From positions 310,001 to 374,000 of the forward strand of contig NC_072816.1 in assembly GCF_003013715.1 (NCBI RefSeq): DNA of 64,000 nucleotides, in the 5' to 3' direction. How positions within the stretch are numbered: position 1 is the stretch's first letter; each line of letters opens with the position of its first letter. The stretch comes from Candidozyma auris. Taxonomy: Eukaryota > Ascomycota > Pichiomycetes > Serinales > Metschnikowiaceae. The notes under the pieces were generated by a model. The model searched no databases. It was not told the DNA's origin and was given only the letters and a program-made list of their open reading frames with translations. Of the stretch, positions 19,028 through 30,000 are shown one piece after another. The translations under genes were made by a program, and so were the position numbers.

Positions 19028-19448
19028 TTTATTGATGTAGTTGTACAGATAATGCCTGTCTCATCTCATCGCACCGAAAAATCACATCCATATGTACTAC
19101 ACACAGTCATTTGAAGATAACTGCCACCAGGTCCCAACTTGGCCTGACAAATGTAATCAAATGACAATTTGATTCTCGATTAAATCTCTACCTTTACGAA
19201 ATAATTGAATTTATGCTCTTCTACTCATTTTGTTTGCTGTTCGACTGTAGAGATTTGGCTGCAAATTATGCGCACCCAACACCACTTTATACTCGAGATG
19301 CAAGCGGAGTTTTCAATTGTTGCTAAGCCGTTCTTTCGAAACAAGAGCTGTGACTCAAAGAACCCAATATAGCCTTCTTGTACCCGTGAAGCCTAGATGG
19401 TCGACAATGTCTGGTCATTCGTTTAGTATAACGAGCCGCGTATCAACT
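19028..19448. promoter_or_regulatory. NOP15 promoter and spacer to the Maf gene
   Basis: 421 bp holding the NOP15 promoter (with the PAC element listed separately) and the 3' end of the Maf-type gene. No convincing open frame. Confidence 0.4.
19060..19072 (-). promoter_or_regulatory. PAC element (GCGATGAGATGAG)
   Basis: The minus strand reads GCGATGAGATGAG, a perfect match to the polymerase A and C box that marks ribosome-biogenesis promoters in budding yeasts (bound by Dot6/Tod6). It starts 33 bp upstream of the NOP15 ATG. No adjoining full RRPE element was found; GAAAAATC follows at 19076-19083. Confidence 0.75.
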
Positions 19449-20075
19449 TCAGACTGCCTTGCAAAGCAAAGAGAATGTTTTCGCCGCAGGAAGCCCAACC
19501 ACGTTAAAATAGTCACCTTGAAGACCCGTAAATAGAAGATTGCCAATGCTCTGGTACTGGAATCCTCCAGCGACCGCCAAGCCCTCCTTACAGTTCACAT
19601 AATGTTGTAGCTCCTCATCTGAAAGGTCGCCATTGAACTGTAGATCAGTGACCTCATGACCAGATACCCTTTTAGGTTCTTTTCCGCCTGTTACAACAAC
19701 GTGGACAGAAGTGATCACTTTTACATGCTTGGCTTCACGAAAAATCCTGAGCATTTCCATCTGTCTCTCCGGAGTTCCTGGCTTCTCATAAACCTTGCCC
19801 TGACAGGACACAATTGTATCTGCAACGATAACCACGTTCTTTTCATTATTGAGCTGCTCTAAGATGCTTGGAATCTTAGCCTCTGCAGTCTGTGTAACGT
19901 ATTCTAAATCGCTCAAGCCGTCCTTCGATATGTCCTCCTCAAATGTTGACTTCACGACAGAGAAGTTTTGGATTCCCACATTTGTGGATAAAATATCCTT
20001 TCTGCGTGGGGACAGCAGTCCCAAGACGACATTGAACACCTGGAGTTTTGAGAATAATGGATGGTCAAACAGCAT
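19449..20075 (-). CDS. Maf/Ham1-like nucleotide pyrophosphatase (YOR111W family)
   Basis: Maf proteins hydrolyse nucleoside triphosphates, mainly dTTP/UTP or modified forms, to monophosphates as a house-cleaning activity. The 208-residue product begins MLFDHPLFSKL and has the family start LGLLSPRRKDIL (the S-x-R-R/K motif) near residue 20. VIVADTIVS with the catalytic Asp follows, then the YEKPGTPERQMEML region, VHVVVTG, and a C-terminal GDYFNVVGLPA motif. The frame stays open for 91 codons upstream, but that part is unlike the family. The size is close to S. cerevisiae YOR111W (232). The exact substrate cannot be read from sequence. Confidence 0.82.
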   Translation of the reverse strand: MLFDHPLFSKLQVFNVVLGLLSPRRKDILSTNVGIQNFSVVKSTFEEDISKDGLSDLEYVTQTAEAKIPSILEQLNNEKNVVIVADTIVSCQGKVYEKPGTPERQMEMLRIFREAKHVKVITSVHVVVTGGKEPKRVSGHEVTDLQFNGDLSDEELQHYVNCKEGLAVAGGFQYQSIGNLLFTGLQGDYFNVVGLPAAKTFSLLCKAV

Positions 20076-20383
20076 TTTGAAGGAAGTTCTTAAGGCGGAT
20101 TTTTCAAGTAATGTATGGGGTATTATGGGAGTGCAGGATTTTGCACCCACTCTATGGACCGAGAATACAGAGTCTCTTAAGTTATCGTAAACTAAGTTGT
20201 TAGACGTCGAAGTATTAAAAATTAAGTGAGTTGCAAGAAACAAGTATGTCGAAAAGTAGATCATTAATACAGTACGTTCTTTATAATTGGAGGAAGCAAG
20301 GAATCTCCCGATCTTATCCTTTGACTGATGGAATCGAGAGAAGCACATCTATGATTTTGGTGCCTGGTAGTTCGTTCAGAATC
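20076..20383. promoter_or_regulatory. Spacer between the Maf-type gene and TFC7
   Basis: 308 bp between two minus-strand genes. The Maf frame remains open through most of it (to 20348), so a longer N-terminus cannot be fully excluded, although it does not look like the family. Confidence 0.35.
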
Positions 20384-21790
20384 TCACTGACCGTTGTTCG
20401 TTTTCGTCTTGGCCCTTGCTGCAGCGATGGCCTTCTTTAAGAAAGGTGTTCTCAAATCCGCCCTTCCCTCGTTTTCCGAATCAACGTCCATAGCATCTTC
20501 TTTATCTACTCTATTCTTATCACTTGATGTTTTCTTTGCCTTGTTCGAGGGCTCAGCGACCAAGTGTTCTCTGACGGTACCGACAAGTTCACCAAAATCA
20601 TCAAATATAAGCTCTGTTCCTAGAAGCTTTTTCCACAGGGCTTGGTATATCTGACCATCTATGGCGTTCAGATTACTAAATGACGCCAGCTCCGTATCTA
20701 GCCCTGCTACCAGGTTCTCGCTGATTTTAAAAAAGGGATTCTCTTGCTCGATCCCAGTTATTTGAAATTTGGCATTTGGATTAATTAAAAGCTGCTGACT
20801 GAGCTCTCTACTGTCATCTCGTGTGCTCTCATCATAGTATGAGGAAGCCACTATGGGCACATCAACAGCAACGTAAACGTCCTAGCTTGTTAGTCATTGC
20901 ATTACTTGACACTCATTGCAGGAGCAACTATCTCACATGTTACTACGTACCTTGTATTCCAACGGTTCCTTCTCCGGTTTCGAGGGTTTTTCGGTGCCCT
21001 GTTTTTGTTTGGCCTCCTCGGCTCTTCTCTTCATATCCTCGTCCGAGCCTGCTTCCACCTTCACGTCGAAGTTCCAGTTCATCTCCTCTCCGTCCTTCAA
21101 AAAATCAGTTTTGCCATTCTCCAACAACGTCCAATGGTCATTATCTTTAACAAACTTGTCTAACGAGCACGCACCTGCTCTCAATCTAGTCTTGGTGCCT
21201 CTGAAGTCCACCTCATCATAAAGAGAATGGTGGCCCATGAGGGCCATGCCCAAGGCGATTTTGGTTGCAGCATGATTCACAAGAAGAATTCGCTTGACGC
21301 CTGGATGTTTCTTTTCAAAAGCAGGAATGAAGGCTTCCCAGAACTTATGCGATCTTTCAAGAACGTCCTCCTCGCTTTCACCTTGCTCGCAGGGGATCAC
21401 CCCACTCTCCGAATTCCAGGTTTTTTCGTCACCCAACACATCAGGAAAAAACTCTCTAAGCTTCGAGTAGTCTGCTGGCTTTGGAACAACTCCTCTGCTT
21501 TTCTTGAACCATTCACCGATTCCACGATCTAGGTGAACTTTGAGGCCTACCTTTTGGGCGAATGGCTTTGCTGATTCAACACAGCGGTAAAATGGAGAGG
21601 ATATTATGAATTGAGGTTGCTCTTCTTTAGGTAATGAAGCCAAATATTCTCCTAGCTCGACAGCCTGGTCCACTCCGCGAGGAGCCAACGCCGGGTCCAG
21701 GTCAATTCCAGTTGGGTTTGGCGGATGTGGGGGAGGTAACCAATTTGAACGGAAGCCGTGGCGGGCAATATAAATAGTATCAATGGGCAT
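20384..21790 (-). CDS. TFC7: TFIIIC subunit tau55 (Tfc7), two exons
   Basis: Subunit of RNA polymerase III factor TFIIIC; pairs with tau95 (Tfc1) in the tauA module that binds the A box. Exon 1 (20951-21790, 280 codons) encodes the histidine-phosphatase-like domain with IYIARHGFRSNW at the start and LVNHAATK later, followed by a Lys/Glu linker. Exon 2 (20384-20881, 166 codons with stop) encodes the dimerisation barrel (KFQITGIEQENPFFKI, GTELIFDDFGE), resembling human GTF3C6, and a basic tail. Joining them across a 69-nt intron gives 445 residues (yeast tau55: 435) with the frame kept at Lys|Asp. Unspliced, exon 1 would end after five codons. The join is inferred from splice signals, not from a transcript. 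Confidence 0.85.
20882..20950 (-). other. Intron of TFC7
   Basis: 69 nt. The minus strand begins GTACGT (20945-20950), has a GACTAAC branch point (20889-20895) and ends CTAG (20882-20885), so the branch A lies about 8 nt from the acceptor. Phase 0. Downstream CATAG at about 20849 is a possible alternative acceptor, but it would shift the frame. Confidence 0.82.
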
Positions 21791-21977
21791 CTATAATTTA
21801 TCTAATGTTTATAGTAGTTGTTGATTTAATTTTTCGGCACGGTGCTCGATATTTATCTCCCATGTGGAGGAACCATCTGGTGAGACCGCAAGGGCTCATT
21901 ATTTACTTGCACTACATCTCCTGCTTCTATAGCACATTAATTATACGTAGATGAATGAGGTGAGCTAACACGGATGA

Positions 21978-23435
21978 TTAGATCAAAAACTCCAAGGGGT
22001 TCTCGACAATCTTCTTTAACTCACGGATCCATTCTCCGCCCACAGCCCCATCAATGACTCTGTGGTCGAAAGTAGCGGTAACGGTAATGACATCTTCAAA
22101 TACAAAGCCTTGCTCGTTGACAGAGCTTGGCACAGCCTTCTTGTCCGTAGTACCAATGGCCACAATGGCGGATTGAGGTGGGTTGATGATGGAGGTGAAG
22201 GCATTCACAGCGTGGTTCATGCCCAAGTTGGAAATGCAAATAGTACCTCCCTGGTACTCCTCAGGAGCCAACTTGCCGGCCTTAGCCTTCTTACCCAATT
22301 CCTTGACCTCCTTGGAGATAGCAGCCAAACCTCTGTTGTGAGCGTTCTTGACAATTGGAGTGATCAAACCGGTTGGGGTAGCAACGGCCACAGACACGTC
22401 CACGTTGTTGTACTGTCTGATGACGCCCTCCTCAGCCAACCAGGCGGAGTTAGCCTGAGGCACTCTAACGGAGGCTAAGGCAATGGCCTTGATCAACAAG
22501 TCGTTCACAGACAATTTGTATCTGTCCTCGGCGGTAGCATTGAGGGATTGGCGCAACTTCAACAACTTGGTCACATTGAGCTGCGACTGGACAATGTATG
22601 TAGGAGACTGCTGAGTGGACTGCAACAACCTGGAAGCAATTGTCTTTCTCATGCTGGTGAGAGGAATATCTTCGTAGGAAGCACCGGTGTCAGCTGCAGC
22701 GTTGGTGACCGGAGCAGATGCTGTAGGAACGGCAGGTGCCTTGTAGTTTTCAACGTCCTTGGCGACAATTCTACCGTTAGGACCAGAGCCCTTGATGTTC
22801 TTCAAGGAGATACCCTTGTCTAAAGCGATAGTCTTGGCCAAAGGAGATGCAAAGATTCTGCCAGCGGGAGCCTTGGAGGCGCCAGAGTCCTTCTTTGGAG
22901 CAGAAGATGCACCCTCGTCCTTCTTTGGCTCCTCCTTCTTTGGCTCTTCCTTAGGCTCTTCCTTGGCCTCCTCCTTAGGAGCAGCAGCAGCAGGAGCCTC
23001 GCCGGCGTCCTCCGCGGTGAAAGTTTCGAACGCTGGCACATCGTCAGCTTCTTCAACGTACACAGCAATTGGCTTACCAACGGGCACATCCTGGGCACCA
23101 GCTTCAACCAAGATCTTGGCCAAGTAGCCTTCCTCCTGGAACTCAAAGTCCATCGAAGCCTTGTCGGTCTCAATCTCAGCAATGGGCTCACCTGGAGACA
23201 ATTGGTCACCCACGTTCTTGCTCCACGACATGATGCCACCCTGAGTCATTGTAGGAGACAAGGCAGGCATGTGGATCACGGTGTGGTCAGGGAACTTGGA
23301 CGAATAGAGCCTGGCCATGGTGAGAGACACCTGGGAGGCGAGGAAAGAAGAGTTGCCGAAGGCCGAGTATCTCGAGGCGGCGGCGGCGTGGGTGGCAGAA
23401 GCACGCAATACCGAAGTGGCTCTTTGGGCAAACAT
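21978..23435 (-). CDS. LAT1: Pyruvate dehydrogenase E2 (dihydrolipoamide acetyltransferase)
   Basis: Core of the mitochondrial pyruvate dehydrogenase complex; its lipoyl-Lys carries the acetyl group from E1 to CoA. The 485-residue protein starts with an Ala/Arg/Ser-rich presequence (about 1-40). One lipoyl domain follows (about 50-125, lipoylated Lys in ETDKASMDF), then an acidic/Lys/Ala-rich linker, a peripheral-subunit-binding domain (RIFASPLAKTIALDKGISL, near 193-211) and the catalytic domain with DHRVIDGAVGGEW near residue 455. One lipoyl domain is the norm for yeast Lat1. Confidence 0.96.
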   Translation of the reverse strand: MFAQRATSVLRASATHAAAASRYSAFGNSSFLASQVSLTMARLYSSKFPDHTVIHMPALSPTMTQGGIMSWSKNVGDQLSPGEPIAEIETDKASMDFEFQEEGYLAKILVEAGAQDVPVGKPIAVYVEEADDVPAFETFTAEDAGEAPAAAAPKEEAKEEPKEEPKKEEPKKDEGASSAPKKDSGASKAPAGRIFASPLAKTIALDKGISLKNIKGSGPNGRIVAKDVENYKAPAVPTASAPVTNAAADTGASYEDIPLTSMRKTIASRLLQSTQQSPTYIVQSQLNVTKLLKLRQSLNATAEDRYKLSVNDLLIKAIALASVRVPQANSAWLAEEGVIRQYNNVDVSVAVATPTGLITPIVKNAHNRGLAAISKEVKELGKKAKAGKLAPEEYQGGTICISNLGMNHAVNAFTSIINPPQSAIVAIGTTDKKAVPSSVNEQGFVFEDVITVTATFDHRVIDGAVGGEWIRELKKIVENPLEFLI

Positions 23436-24258
23436 CTAGCGGGTTGTGGAGGTGAGTATCAAGAAAGAAGAGTTCACTAGAATTTGGTGGTTTGGTAGAC
23501 AAGTTTTTGGGCGAGTACAGGAATTGGGTTCCGTAGCATCGCATGGTTGTCTTCCGTTGCTCGGTGGAAAACGTCCGAGGTCACGTGCCGATGATGCTTT
23601 TTTCCACTTCTTGCAAATTGCGCCCGTATTATAGCCTAAGAAGCCCTTGGTTGTATCGTATGGGGCCGATAGACTACTTCAGACATTCTATTTGTGAATG
23701 TGGCCCGGTTTTTTCTGAAACTACATGGCCTCGAATGGGTGTTCTCGAGTGTGCACGGAGTGCTCAGGGAAAGCAAAAAAACAACCGTATTCGGAGCTCA
23801 AAAAAAAACGATGAAGAGAGGACAAAACCTTTAGAACAAATCTTTCTCGTGCAATGATTTTTATCAGACATGTAAATATATGATAGTATGTGAGGAGCCA
23901 TTGCTTTCTAAATCCTGTTTTATAGTACTCTAAGAGATCAATTTAGGCTAGCGCAAACACAGAAATCTTTGACAGCATGAATGCCTTTGCGCACAGGTAC
24001 AGTACTCGGAGTGTCGAGTCCGAGAGTCAATGCGGTCATGGGCAGATATTCAAGCTTTCAGACGAAGTTTAGAACCTAGTCTTCGCATGATCGATTGAAA
24101 GCTCCATTTTCGATTTTGTGCACTTTGCTTTGTGGTGCACAAGTACTCACTGCTGGTGAAAATATGGCTGCAAGATTCGCTACAAAGCATACTGGCCATG
24201 AGCCCAAAGCACACCGTTCTTTATTGCACCCAATGGGTCACTTTAAGCTTCTTCATGT
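23436..24258. promoter_or_regulatory. LAT1 promoter / RNH201 downstream spacer
   Basis: 823 bp between two minus-strand genes. A CACGTG core lies at 23582-23587, about 147 bp upstream of the LAT1 ATG. A-rich stretches occur at 23777-23810. Small frames here lack protein-like composition and no RNA gene was recognised. Confidence 0.4.
23582..23587. promoter_or_regulatory. CACGTG (Cbf1-type site) upstream of LAT1
   Basis: Palindromic CACGTG in GTCACGTGCC about 147 bp upstream of the LAT1 start, a position typical for a functional yeast promoter site. In the Candida clade Cbf1 is tied to respiratory and sulfur genes; the link here is inference. Confidence 0.4.
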
Positions 24259-25251
24259 TTATAAAACGACAGGTTTGGCGTAGTACAGCTGGTCGATCAA
24301 GCAGTCAGGCTCATTGAACATTTCGGTCACATCCTTGTAGCCCTTGTCCTTGACACACTCCTCTTCATAGATTACTTTTGCGGCGCCAGCTTTCTCTAGA
24401 GCATCTTTTGCAGTTTGCCATGAGAAACGAACGAGCCCGTGATGCCAGCCAAATACAGGGTCAACGTTCTCCTTAAGCCATTTGCTGGTGGTTGGGTCCG
24501 ATGGGTACCCAGATCCCAAAGATTGGCCCTTGACGACTTCAAGATTCTTCTCGTAGAATTGCAAGTTCAAGTCACGAGTCACCTTGGCCACAACTGACGC
24601 GGTACTCACAATGGGGTAGATGCTATCGGCTTTCTTTGTTACTGTCACATCCACACCGCTAAACACCCTTTGAAGCTTGGCCTGGTACGCTGCTGGAGGT
24701 CCCACAGTATCGACAAATATCTTGCGGACATTGACGCCAGACTTGATCACCTCGCTAATGAGCGCTATGGTTGTGTCGTGAGCCTGCTCGTTCAAGTTGT
24801 ACGCACCTTGACCCAAAGCACTTCGAAGCATTCCGCTGGAGATATCTTTGGCGGTCATTGTGCACGTAGCCCACCCAACGTTCCTATGAAGCTCGTGGTC
24901 CTCCTGATCTATAAGCTGGAAGAGCTCTTGTCTTCTCGAATCCTTAAGGGTCTTAGAGTCTGCAAAACCGTACTTTTTCTTAAGTCCTTCTTGGTAAGAT
25001 TCCAAACAGTATGAGATTCCGTACACCATAGGACCTAGCACTGGCCCCCTTCCAGCCTCGTCAACGCCTAGACTCACCGGCTCTCTGGGGTTGTTGGCGA
25101 CCGCATCAGGAATGGGAGAATGGTATGTAGTAGAGTCAAAAGCAAATTTATCTTTGATCTCGGAAATCGACTTGGGTGTCCATTTTTCAATGCTCATTCC
25201 CTCATCAGAGATCTTGGCTTTTTTCGTTTGGGGTTCATCGGCTTCAGACAT
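24259..25251 (-). CDS. RNH201: RNase H2 catalytic subunit A
   Basis: Removes ribonucleotides from DNA and cleaves RNA-DNA hybrids as part of the trimeric RNase H2 complex in the nucleus. The 330-residue protein carries the DEAGRGPVLGPMVYG motif near residue 64 (catalytic Asp-Glu). FADSKTLKDSRR, a conserved Asp in IFVDTVGPP near 167, and YPIVSTASVVAKVTRD near 200 with the fourth acidic residue are also present. GSGYPSDPTTSKWLKENVDP near 250 is the eukaryotic H2A signature. The N-terminal 45 residues are diverged. It is in tandem with FLX1 (252 bp apart). Confidence 0.95.
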   Translation of the reverse strand: MSEADEPQTKKAKISDEGMSIEKWTPKSISEIKDKFAFDSTTYHSPIPDAVANNPREPVSLGVDEAGRGPVLGPMVYGISYCLESYQEGLKKKYGFADSKTLKDSRRQELFQLIDQEDHELHRNVGWATCTMTAKDISSGMLRSALGQGAYNLNEQAHDTTIALISEVIKSGVNVRKIFVDTVGPPAAYQAKLQRVFSGVDVTVTKKADSIYPIVSTASVVAKVTRDLNLQFYEKNLEVVKGQSLGSGYPSDPTTSKWLKENVDPVFGWHHGLVRFSWQTAKDALEKAGAAKVIYEEECVKDKGYKDVTEMFNEPDCLIDQLYYAKPVVL

Positions 25252-25503
25252 GTTGTTATCGTTGATGTCTATCTCGACGCGTAGTGTTGATTTCGCGATG
25301 CCTGCTACGACGCTTCTAATGGTGCGGTGTGCTGTCCCGATACAATGTTCGTCACTAATAATCGTGTCGTCGTAAGTATTTACAAGTCTCTATAATAGTA
25401 TAGCTCGCATTTTGCAACAAGATTCCTGAAGTTCTGGTTAGCGAGTATGCGGTCGTCATTTGAGATCCACGCGTTCATGACAAAGAGCAATCCGCAGATT
25501 GGA

Positions 25504-26412
25504 TCATGAAAGATTGCCTTGTGACATATACTTCTTCGTTGTTTCGTAGGAAAGAAACATGACTGCTGTGGATGGTAGCACTCTTATCAAATTAGCACTG
25601 AGCCCCCGGTAGAAGCCACGCAACCCTCCGTTTTTCAAAACGTGGCGCCCAACAGATAGCATAGTTCTCGACTCGTGCTCGAAGTTGTAGCTTTGAAGAC
25701 GTGATTTGATCACCTGTGTAGGGTACACAACGATCATGCTTAATGTTCTGGCCATCACTGAGAGTGCCGCGTACTGGTAACTAGAGAGTTCCTTACCTTG
25801 CCGTTTATGACAGTACTCTTTTGCATGGTCGTAGAAGGTGAATTGGAGACTCCCTTGAAATACGGAAAATAAAGAAGGAATGGTGCCTTTCCAAAAGGTG
25901 AGAATCCCCTCATTCTTGTATATCTTCCGTATCCCATCCCAGGTCGATGAGTAGGAAGTTTTCGACTTTGGTGTGCTTAGAATTCTCGTTTTGAGCACCC
26001 ATATAGGATTCGTTATAAGGGAAGTGGACACTCCAGCCAAAGACGAGGCGGCAAAGTAGTTTTGTGAGTTCTCAGTTGCCACCATCTTTTTGAACTCGGC
26101 GTAAAGACCGAAATATGTAGCCCATGCCGACACATTGCCAATCAAGTTGGGTCCCACGCCTCTATAATACTGCTGAAGTGAGTACAATACCTTTGGATAG
26201 CGCCTTCCGTGGGCTTCATAGCCAGCTTTGGCCAGCTTCTGGATGTCATGGTACACCCTCGATACCAATTCAAACGGTTTCGACGACAGACCTTCAGCAA
26301 GTTGCAATCGTATTTTGATAAGATCTAGCGGGTGTGTAGTAAGAGTTGTGGCAAACCCAGCAACCAAGCCAGCAACGACCTCGACCTGTCGACTCGAGGG
26401 TTGGTCAGCCAT
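25504..26412 (-). CDS. FLX1: Mitochondrial carrier, FAD transporter Flx1
   Basis: Inner-membrane carrier that moves FAD across the mitochondrial membrane. The 302-residue protein has the three-repeat carrier fold: repeat 1 with PLDLIKIRLQ (about 28-37), repeat 2 with PIWVLKTRIL, and repeat 3 with PTQVIKSRLQ. The repeat-2 motif PIWVLKTR is a mark of the folate/FAD/pyrimidine group. VEVVAGLVAGFATTLTTHPL at the start closely matches Flx1. A folate-type or NAD carrier is the next-best alternative. Confidence 0.88.
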   Translation of the reverse strand: MADQPSSRQVEVVAGLVAGFATTLTTHPLDLIKIRLQLAEGLSSKPFELVSRVYHDIQKLAKAGYEAHGRRYPKVLYSLQQYYRGVGPNLIGNVSAWATYFGLYAEFKKMVATENSQNYFAASSLAGVSTSLITNPIWVLKTRILSTPKSKTSYSSTWDGIRKIYKNEGILTFWKGTIPSLFSVFQGSLQFTFYDHAKEYCHKRQGKELSSYQYAALSVMARTLSMIVVYPTQVIKSRLQSYNFEHESRTMLSVGRHVLKNGGLRGFYRGLSANLIRVLPSTAVMFLSYETTKKYMSQGNLS

Positions 26413-26710
26413 GAGTTATGGTAGCTGATAAAGATGCGAATTAGTGTAGGACAAGATATGGGGAGAACCACCGGACAGTTGCAACTTCTAGCAGGTACGT
26501 CAAACACGATTGCAATTATTCAAAGAAAATGAATATAAGAAACCAATTACCTACAGATTTGCGTTCTTTTCCTTCTTCCTAGATCGCTTTAGCGTTGCTG
26601 GCTTCACACGCATTCCTCACATTGGGAAGAAGAACGTACTATCTACAAAACCTCAGTCACGACATATCTATCCCGTTTTCATTGCTATGTACAAATCACC
26701 TAAAAGGTTC

Positions 26711-26890
26711 TTAAACGGAGGGAATAGGACTCAACAAGTTGAGCAAGTTGGGCTTGTTGGGGGTGCCTTGCCAGCCCAAGTACAAGATGAAAGGAATAAA
26801 CCCGTAGTGGGCCACGGTCCTGGAGTAGTCCAAAACCTTGTTGATTGTCTCTTTCGATTCGTCTGAGAGCGTGATTTGATAGTTGGCCAT
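26711..26890 (-). CDS. TOM7: TOM complex small subunit Tom7
   Basis: A short frame of 59 codons. Tom7 is a tail-anchored outer-membrane protein that regulates assembly and stability of the TOM40 import channel. The product runs MANYQITLSDESKETINKVL, then VAHYGFIPFILYLGW (membrane segment) and ends LLNLLSPIPSV. These match the yeast protein's DESKERISKIL, VAHYGWIPFVLYLGW and NLLSPLPSV. Length equals yeast Tom7 (60). It is divergent from INP52 across 177 bp. Confidence 0.95.
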   Translation of the reverse strand: MANYQITLSDESKETINKVLDYSRTVAHYGFIPFILYLGWQGTPNKPNLLNLLSPIPSV

Positions 26891-27067
26891 TTCTATGATT
26901 CTTTTTCTGGTATCCGACTTGATTTATCTCGTTGATGCTCCACAAAAATTTTAGGTGCTGACTTTTTCTCGCCCAGAGTGGTGAACGGGTGTTTGCCTAG
27001 TAGTTGCGTGTGAATTACCGTCTTGATCCAATCTCTTTATTTGAAAGCACCTTGACCAGAATAGCTG

Positions 27068-30000
27068 ATGAAGGTCTTGTTGCGTGAGGAGCCCAGAACC
27101 ATAGCTTTGGTCTCTGACACTCATGCTCTCACATTTCGTCAGCAAACCTCGCCTGCGGAGAGCTCGAAAAGAAGTTCGTCAGTCGAGGTACAACTCGAAA
27201 ACGCCGCCAATTTTCAGCATAATAGAGACTACAAAGTATTGATTCACAGGGATATCCATGGCTGCTTGGGTCTTATTGAGCTAGACAAGCAAATCTATGT
27301 TGCATTAATATCTGGTGCGTCTATCAACGTTGCTCGTCCGGTGCCTTATGAGTCGGTTGATAACATTTATTCCGTTGATTTTGTGTCTTTGAGCAGCAAC
27401 GATTGGGACTTTGTGAACTTGGACTCTGCTGGTATGCCTTTGCAGACACAAGATCCTGACGAGTTTGATCCAAATAGTCCCCGTGTGGTGCATCCATGTT
27501 TTGAACTCAAGAAGTTGCTATCCAATGGATCGTTCTATTTTTCCAACGACTTTGATTTGACCTCGTCGGTACAGAAGAGAGGTGTTGATGCTACCAAATT
27601 TGCGAAAGGGGTCAAGGATTCCGAGAAGGCTGCTAGTATCACCAGAGTCAATTTGCTGCATTATGAGGAACAATACATGTGGAACCTGTTCATGATGGAG
27701 GAACTTTTCAAATTCAGAGCAAACTTAGACGAGGTTGCTGTTGAGATCCTTGATCATAACAGATTTTTGACCACAGTGATTCGTGGTTTCGCCAAGACAG
27801 TTCGCTTGAACTCTAGAGGTGATACTATCAGTATAATATCCAAACAATCCTGGAGAAGAGCAGGTACAAGATTCAATGCCAGGGGCATCGATGATGATGG
27901 TAATGTTGCAAACTTTGTTGAGTCGGAGTTCATCTTCAACAACGTTTCGCTGCGACAGGTATTCGCATTTACACAGATTAGAGGGTCGGTGCCAACGTTT
28001 TGGGAACAGGATTCCACGCTAATAAATCCGAAGATCACAATCACTAGATCTCGTGAAGCCAGTCAGTTAGCTTTCAACAAACATTTTGACGAAGTTTGCG
28101 AAAAATACGGAGTCTGTCACATCGTTAATCTTCTCTCCAAGACAAAATCACAAGAAGTCAACGTTCTGCGTTGCTACAAAGAACTCTTAGATCACTCCCC
28201 ACATAAGAAGGAGCTCTCATACAGCCATTTTGATTTTCATGCCGAGACAAAACAGCTGAGCGGGGGATTTGCCGGTGCTACCAAAATACTTCCTTCGCTA
28301 TATGACTCATTGGAGCAATTCGGCTGGTTTAACTTTGATGTTCAGGAGAATGAGGTCATTACTCGTCAAGATGGGGTGTTTCGAGTGAACTGTTTGGACT
28401 GTTTGGATAGAACCAACCTCATTGAGCAAGTCATTAGTCAGCGAGTATTGAGCCATATTCTTCAAAATCAGATGGAGAGTCACGGAAACTCGCCCCGCGA
28501 TAAGCAGCTCTTGGATGAGCTCACACTCAAGCATAACACTCTCTGGGCAGACAATGGTGATGCGATTTCACAGATCTACACCGGTACTAATGCATTGAAA
28601 TCTTCGTTTTCGAGATCGGGTAAGATGAACTTTGCGGGCGCCCTTTCGGACGTTACCAAATCGGTATCTAGGATGTACCAAAATACATTCGTTGACTCCA
28701 AAAAGCAGTCAACTATTGATATCTTACTTGGAAAAGATGCCAAGAATGGCAAGCCTGTGAAGATTTACGATCCAATTTATGAATTCGTGCATGAGAAACT
28801 TAAGGAGAATTCTCTGGCGTTTACAACATTCAAGGATATCACCATGTTTGTCGGTACATTTAACGTCAGTGCCGCTTCGCACCCTATAAGAGACTCTTTA
28901 GATGAATGGCTCTTTCCTGCGACGAATGATGACTTTGGACCTCCTGAAGTGTATGCAATTGGTCTCCAAGAGTTAATCGAGCTCAACGCAGGCGCATTCC
29001 TCACAGCAGATTCCTCCAAACCATCTATGTGGGGTAAAATTTTGGAGAAGCTGCTTACTTCTCGAGGGAATGAATACCTTCTACTTCGTACTGAAGCCAT
29101 TGCTTCTATGAGCTTGTATTTATTTGTGAGAAAGGATCAAGTGGAACAGGTCACCCAAGTCTCGGGGTCGTCCAAAAAAACTGGCTTGGGTGGTATGACT
29201 GCTAATAAGGGTGCTTGCGCCGTTAGATTTGACTTTGGGTCGACGTCATTTGCGTTAGTGACTTCACACCTTGCTGCAGGTGTGGCTGCAACTATCGAAA
29301 GGTACAATGATTATATGCTGATAATGCAAGGTCTCACATTCACCAGAAACTACACAATAAGTGATCATGACAACGTCATTTGGTTTGGTGATTTGAACTA
29401 CAGAATAGATCTTCCAAATGATCGTTGCAGATATCTCGTTGAGAGTGGAGCTTTCGATGAGTTAAGTGAAGCAGATCAGTTGAAAAAAGAAATGGAAAAA
29501 GGTGGGGCGTTCTCCCGATTCACCGAAAGCCCTGTAAAATTCTATCCGACTTATAAATTTGACAAAGGAACTTCAACCTACGACTCCTCCGAAAAACAGC
29601 GTGTTCCATCATGGACTGATAGAATTCTCTTTAGAGGGATCAATCCTGGTACTCTTGTGCCTTTGAACTATGGCTCTGTGATGGACATCTTTTTGAGTGA
29701 TCACAAGCCCGTGTATTCGACGTTCAAGGTGAACATCAAGTTTGTCAACAAGCAACAAAAGTTGGCATTGACTAAGGACTATTATAACGCTTACAAGAAA
29801 GACTACCGCTCAGATCAAAGTTTAATTGAAATTGATAACAGCGAAAGCTCTTCGGTAACTTCAAAGAGTTCAAATTTTACTTCAGACACTCTTTCAGAAA
29901 TGAACCTCTTCGAGGACAATGCTTCACCACCAAAGTTACCCTCGCGTACACCCCAGCCACGTACAGTGAACACGCTTCCCAGAAGAGTCCCGCCTCCACC

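Noticed and set aside
20076..20348. 91-codon upstream extension of the Maf-type gene
   Set aside because: Hydrophobic, unlike the family start; MLFDHPL at 20075 gives the expected size.
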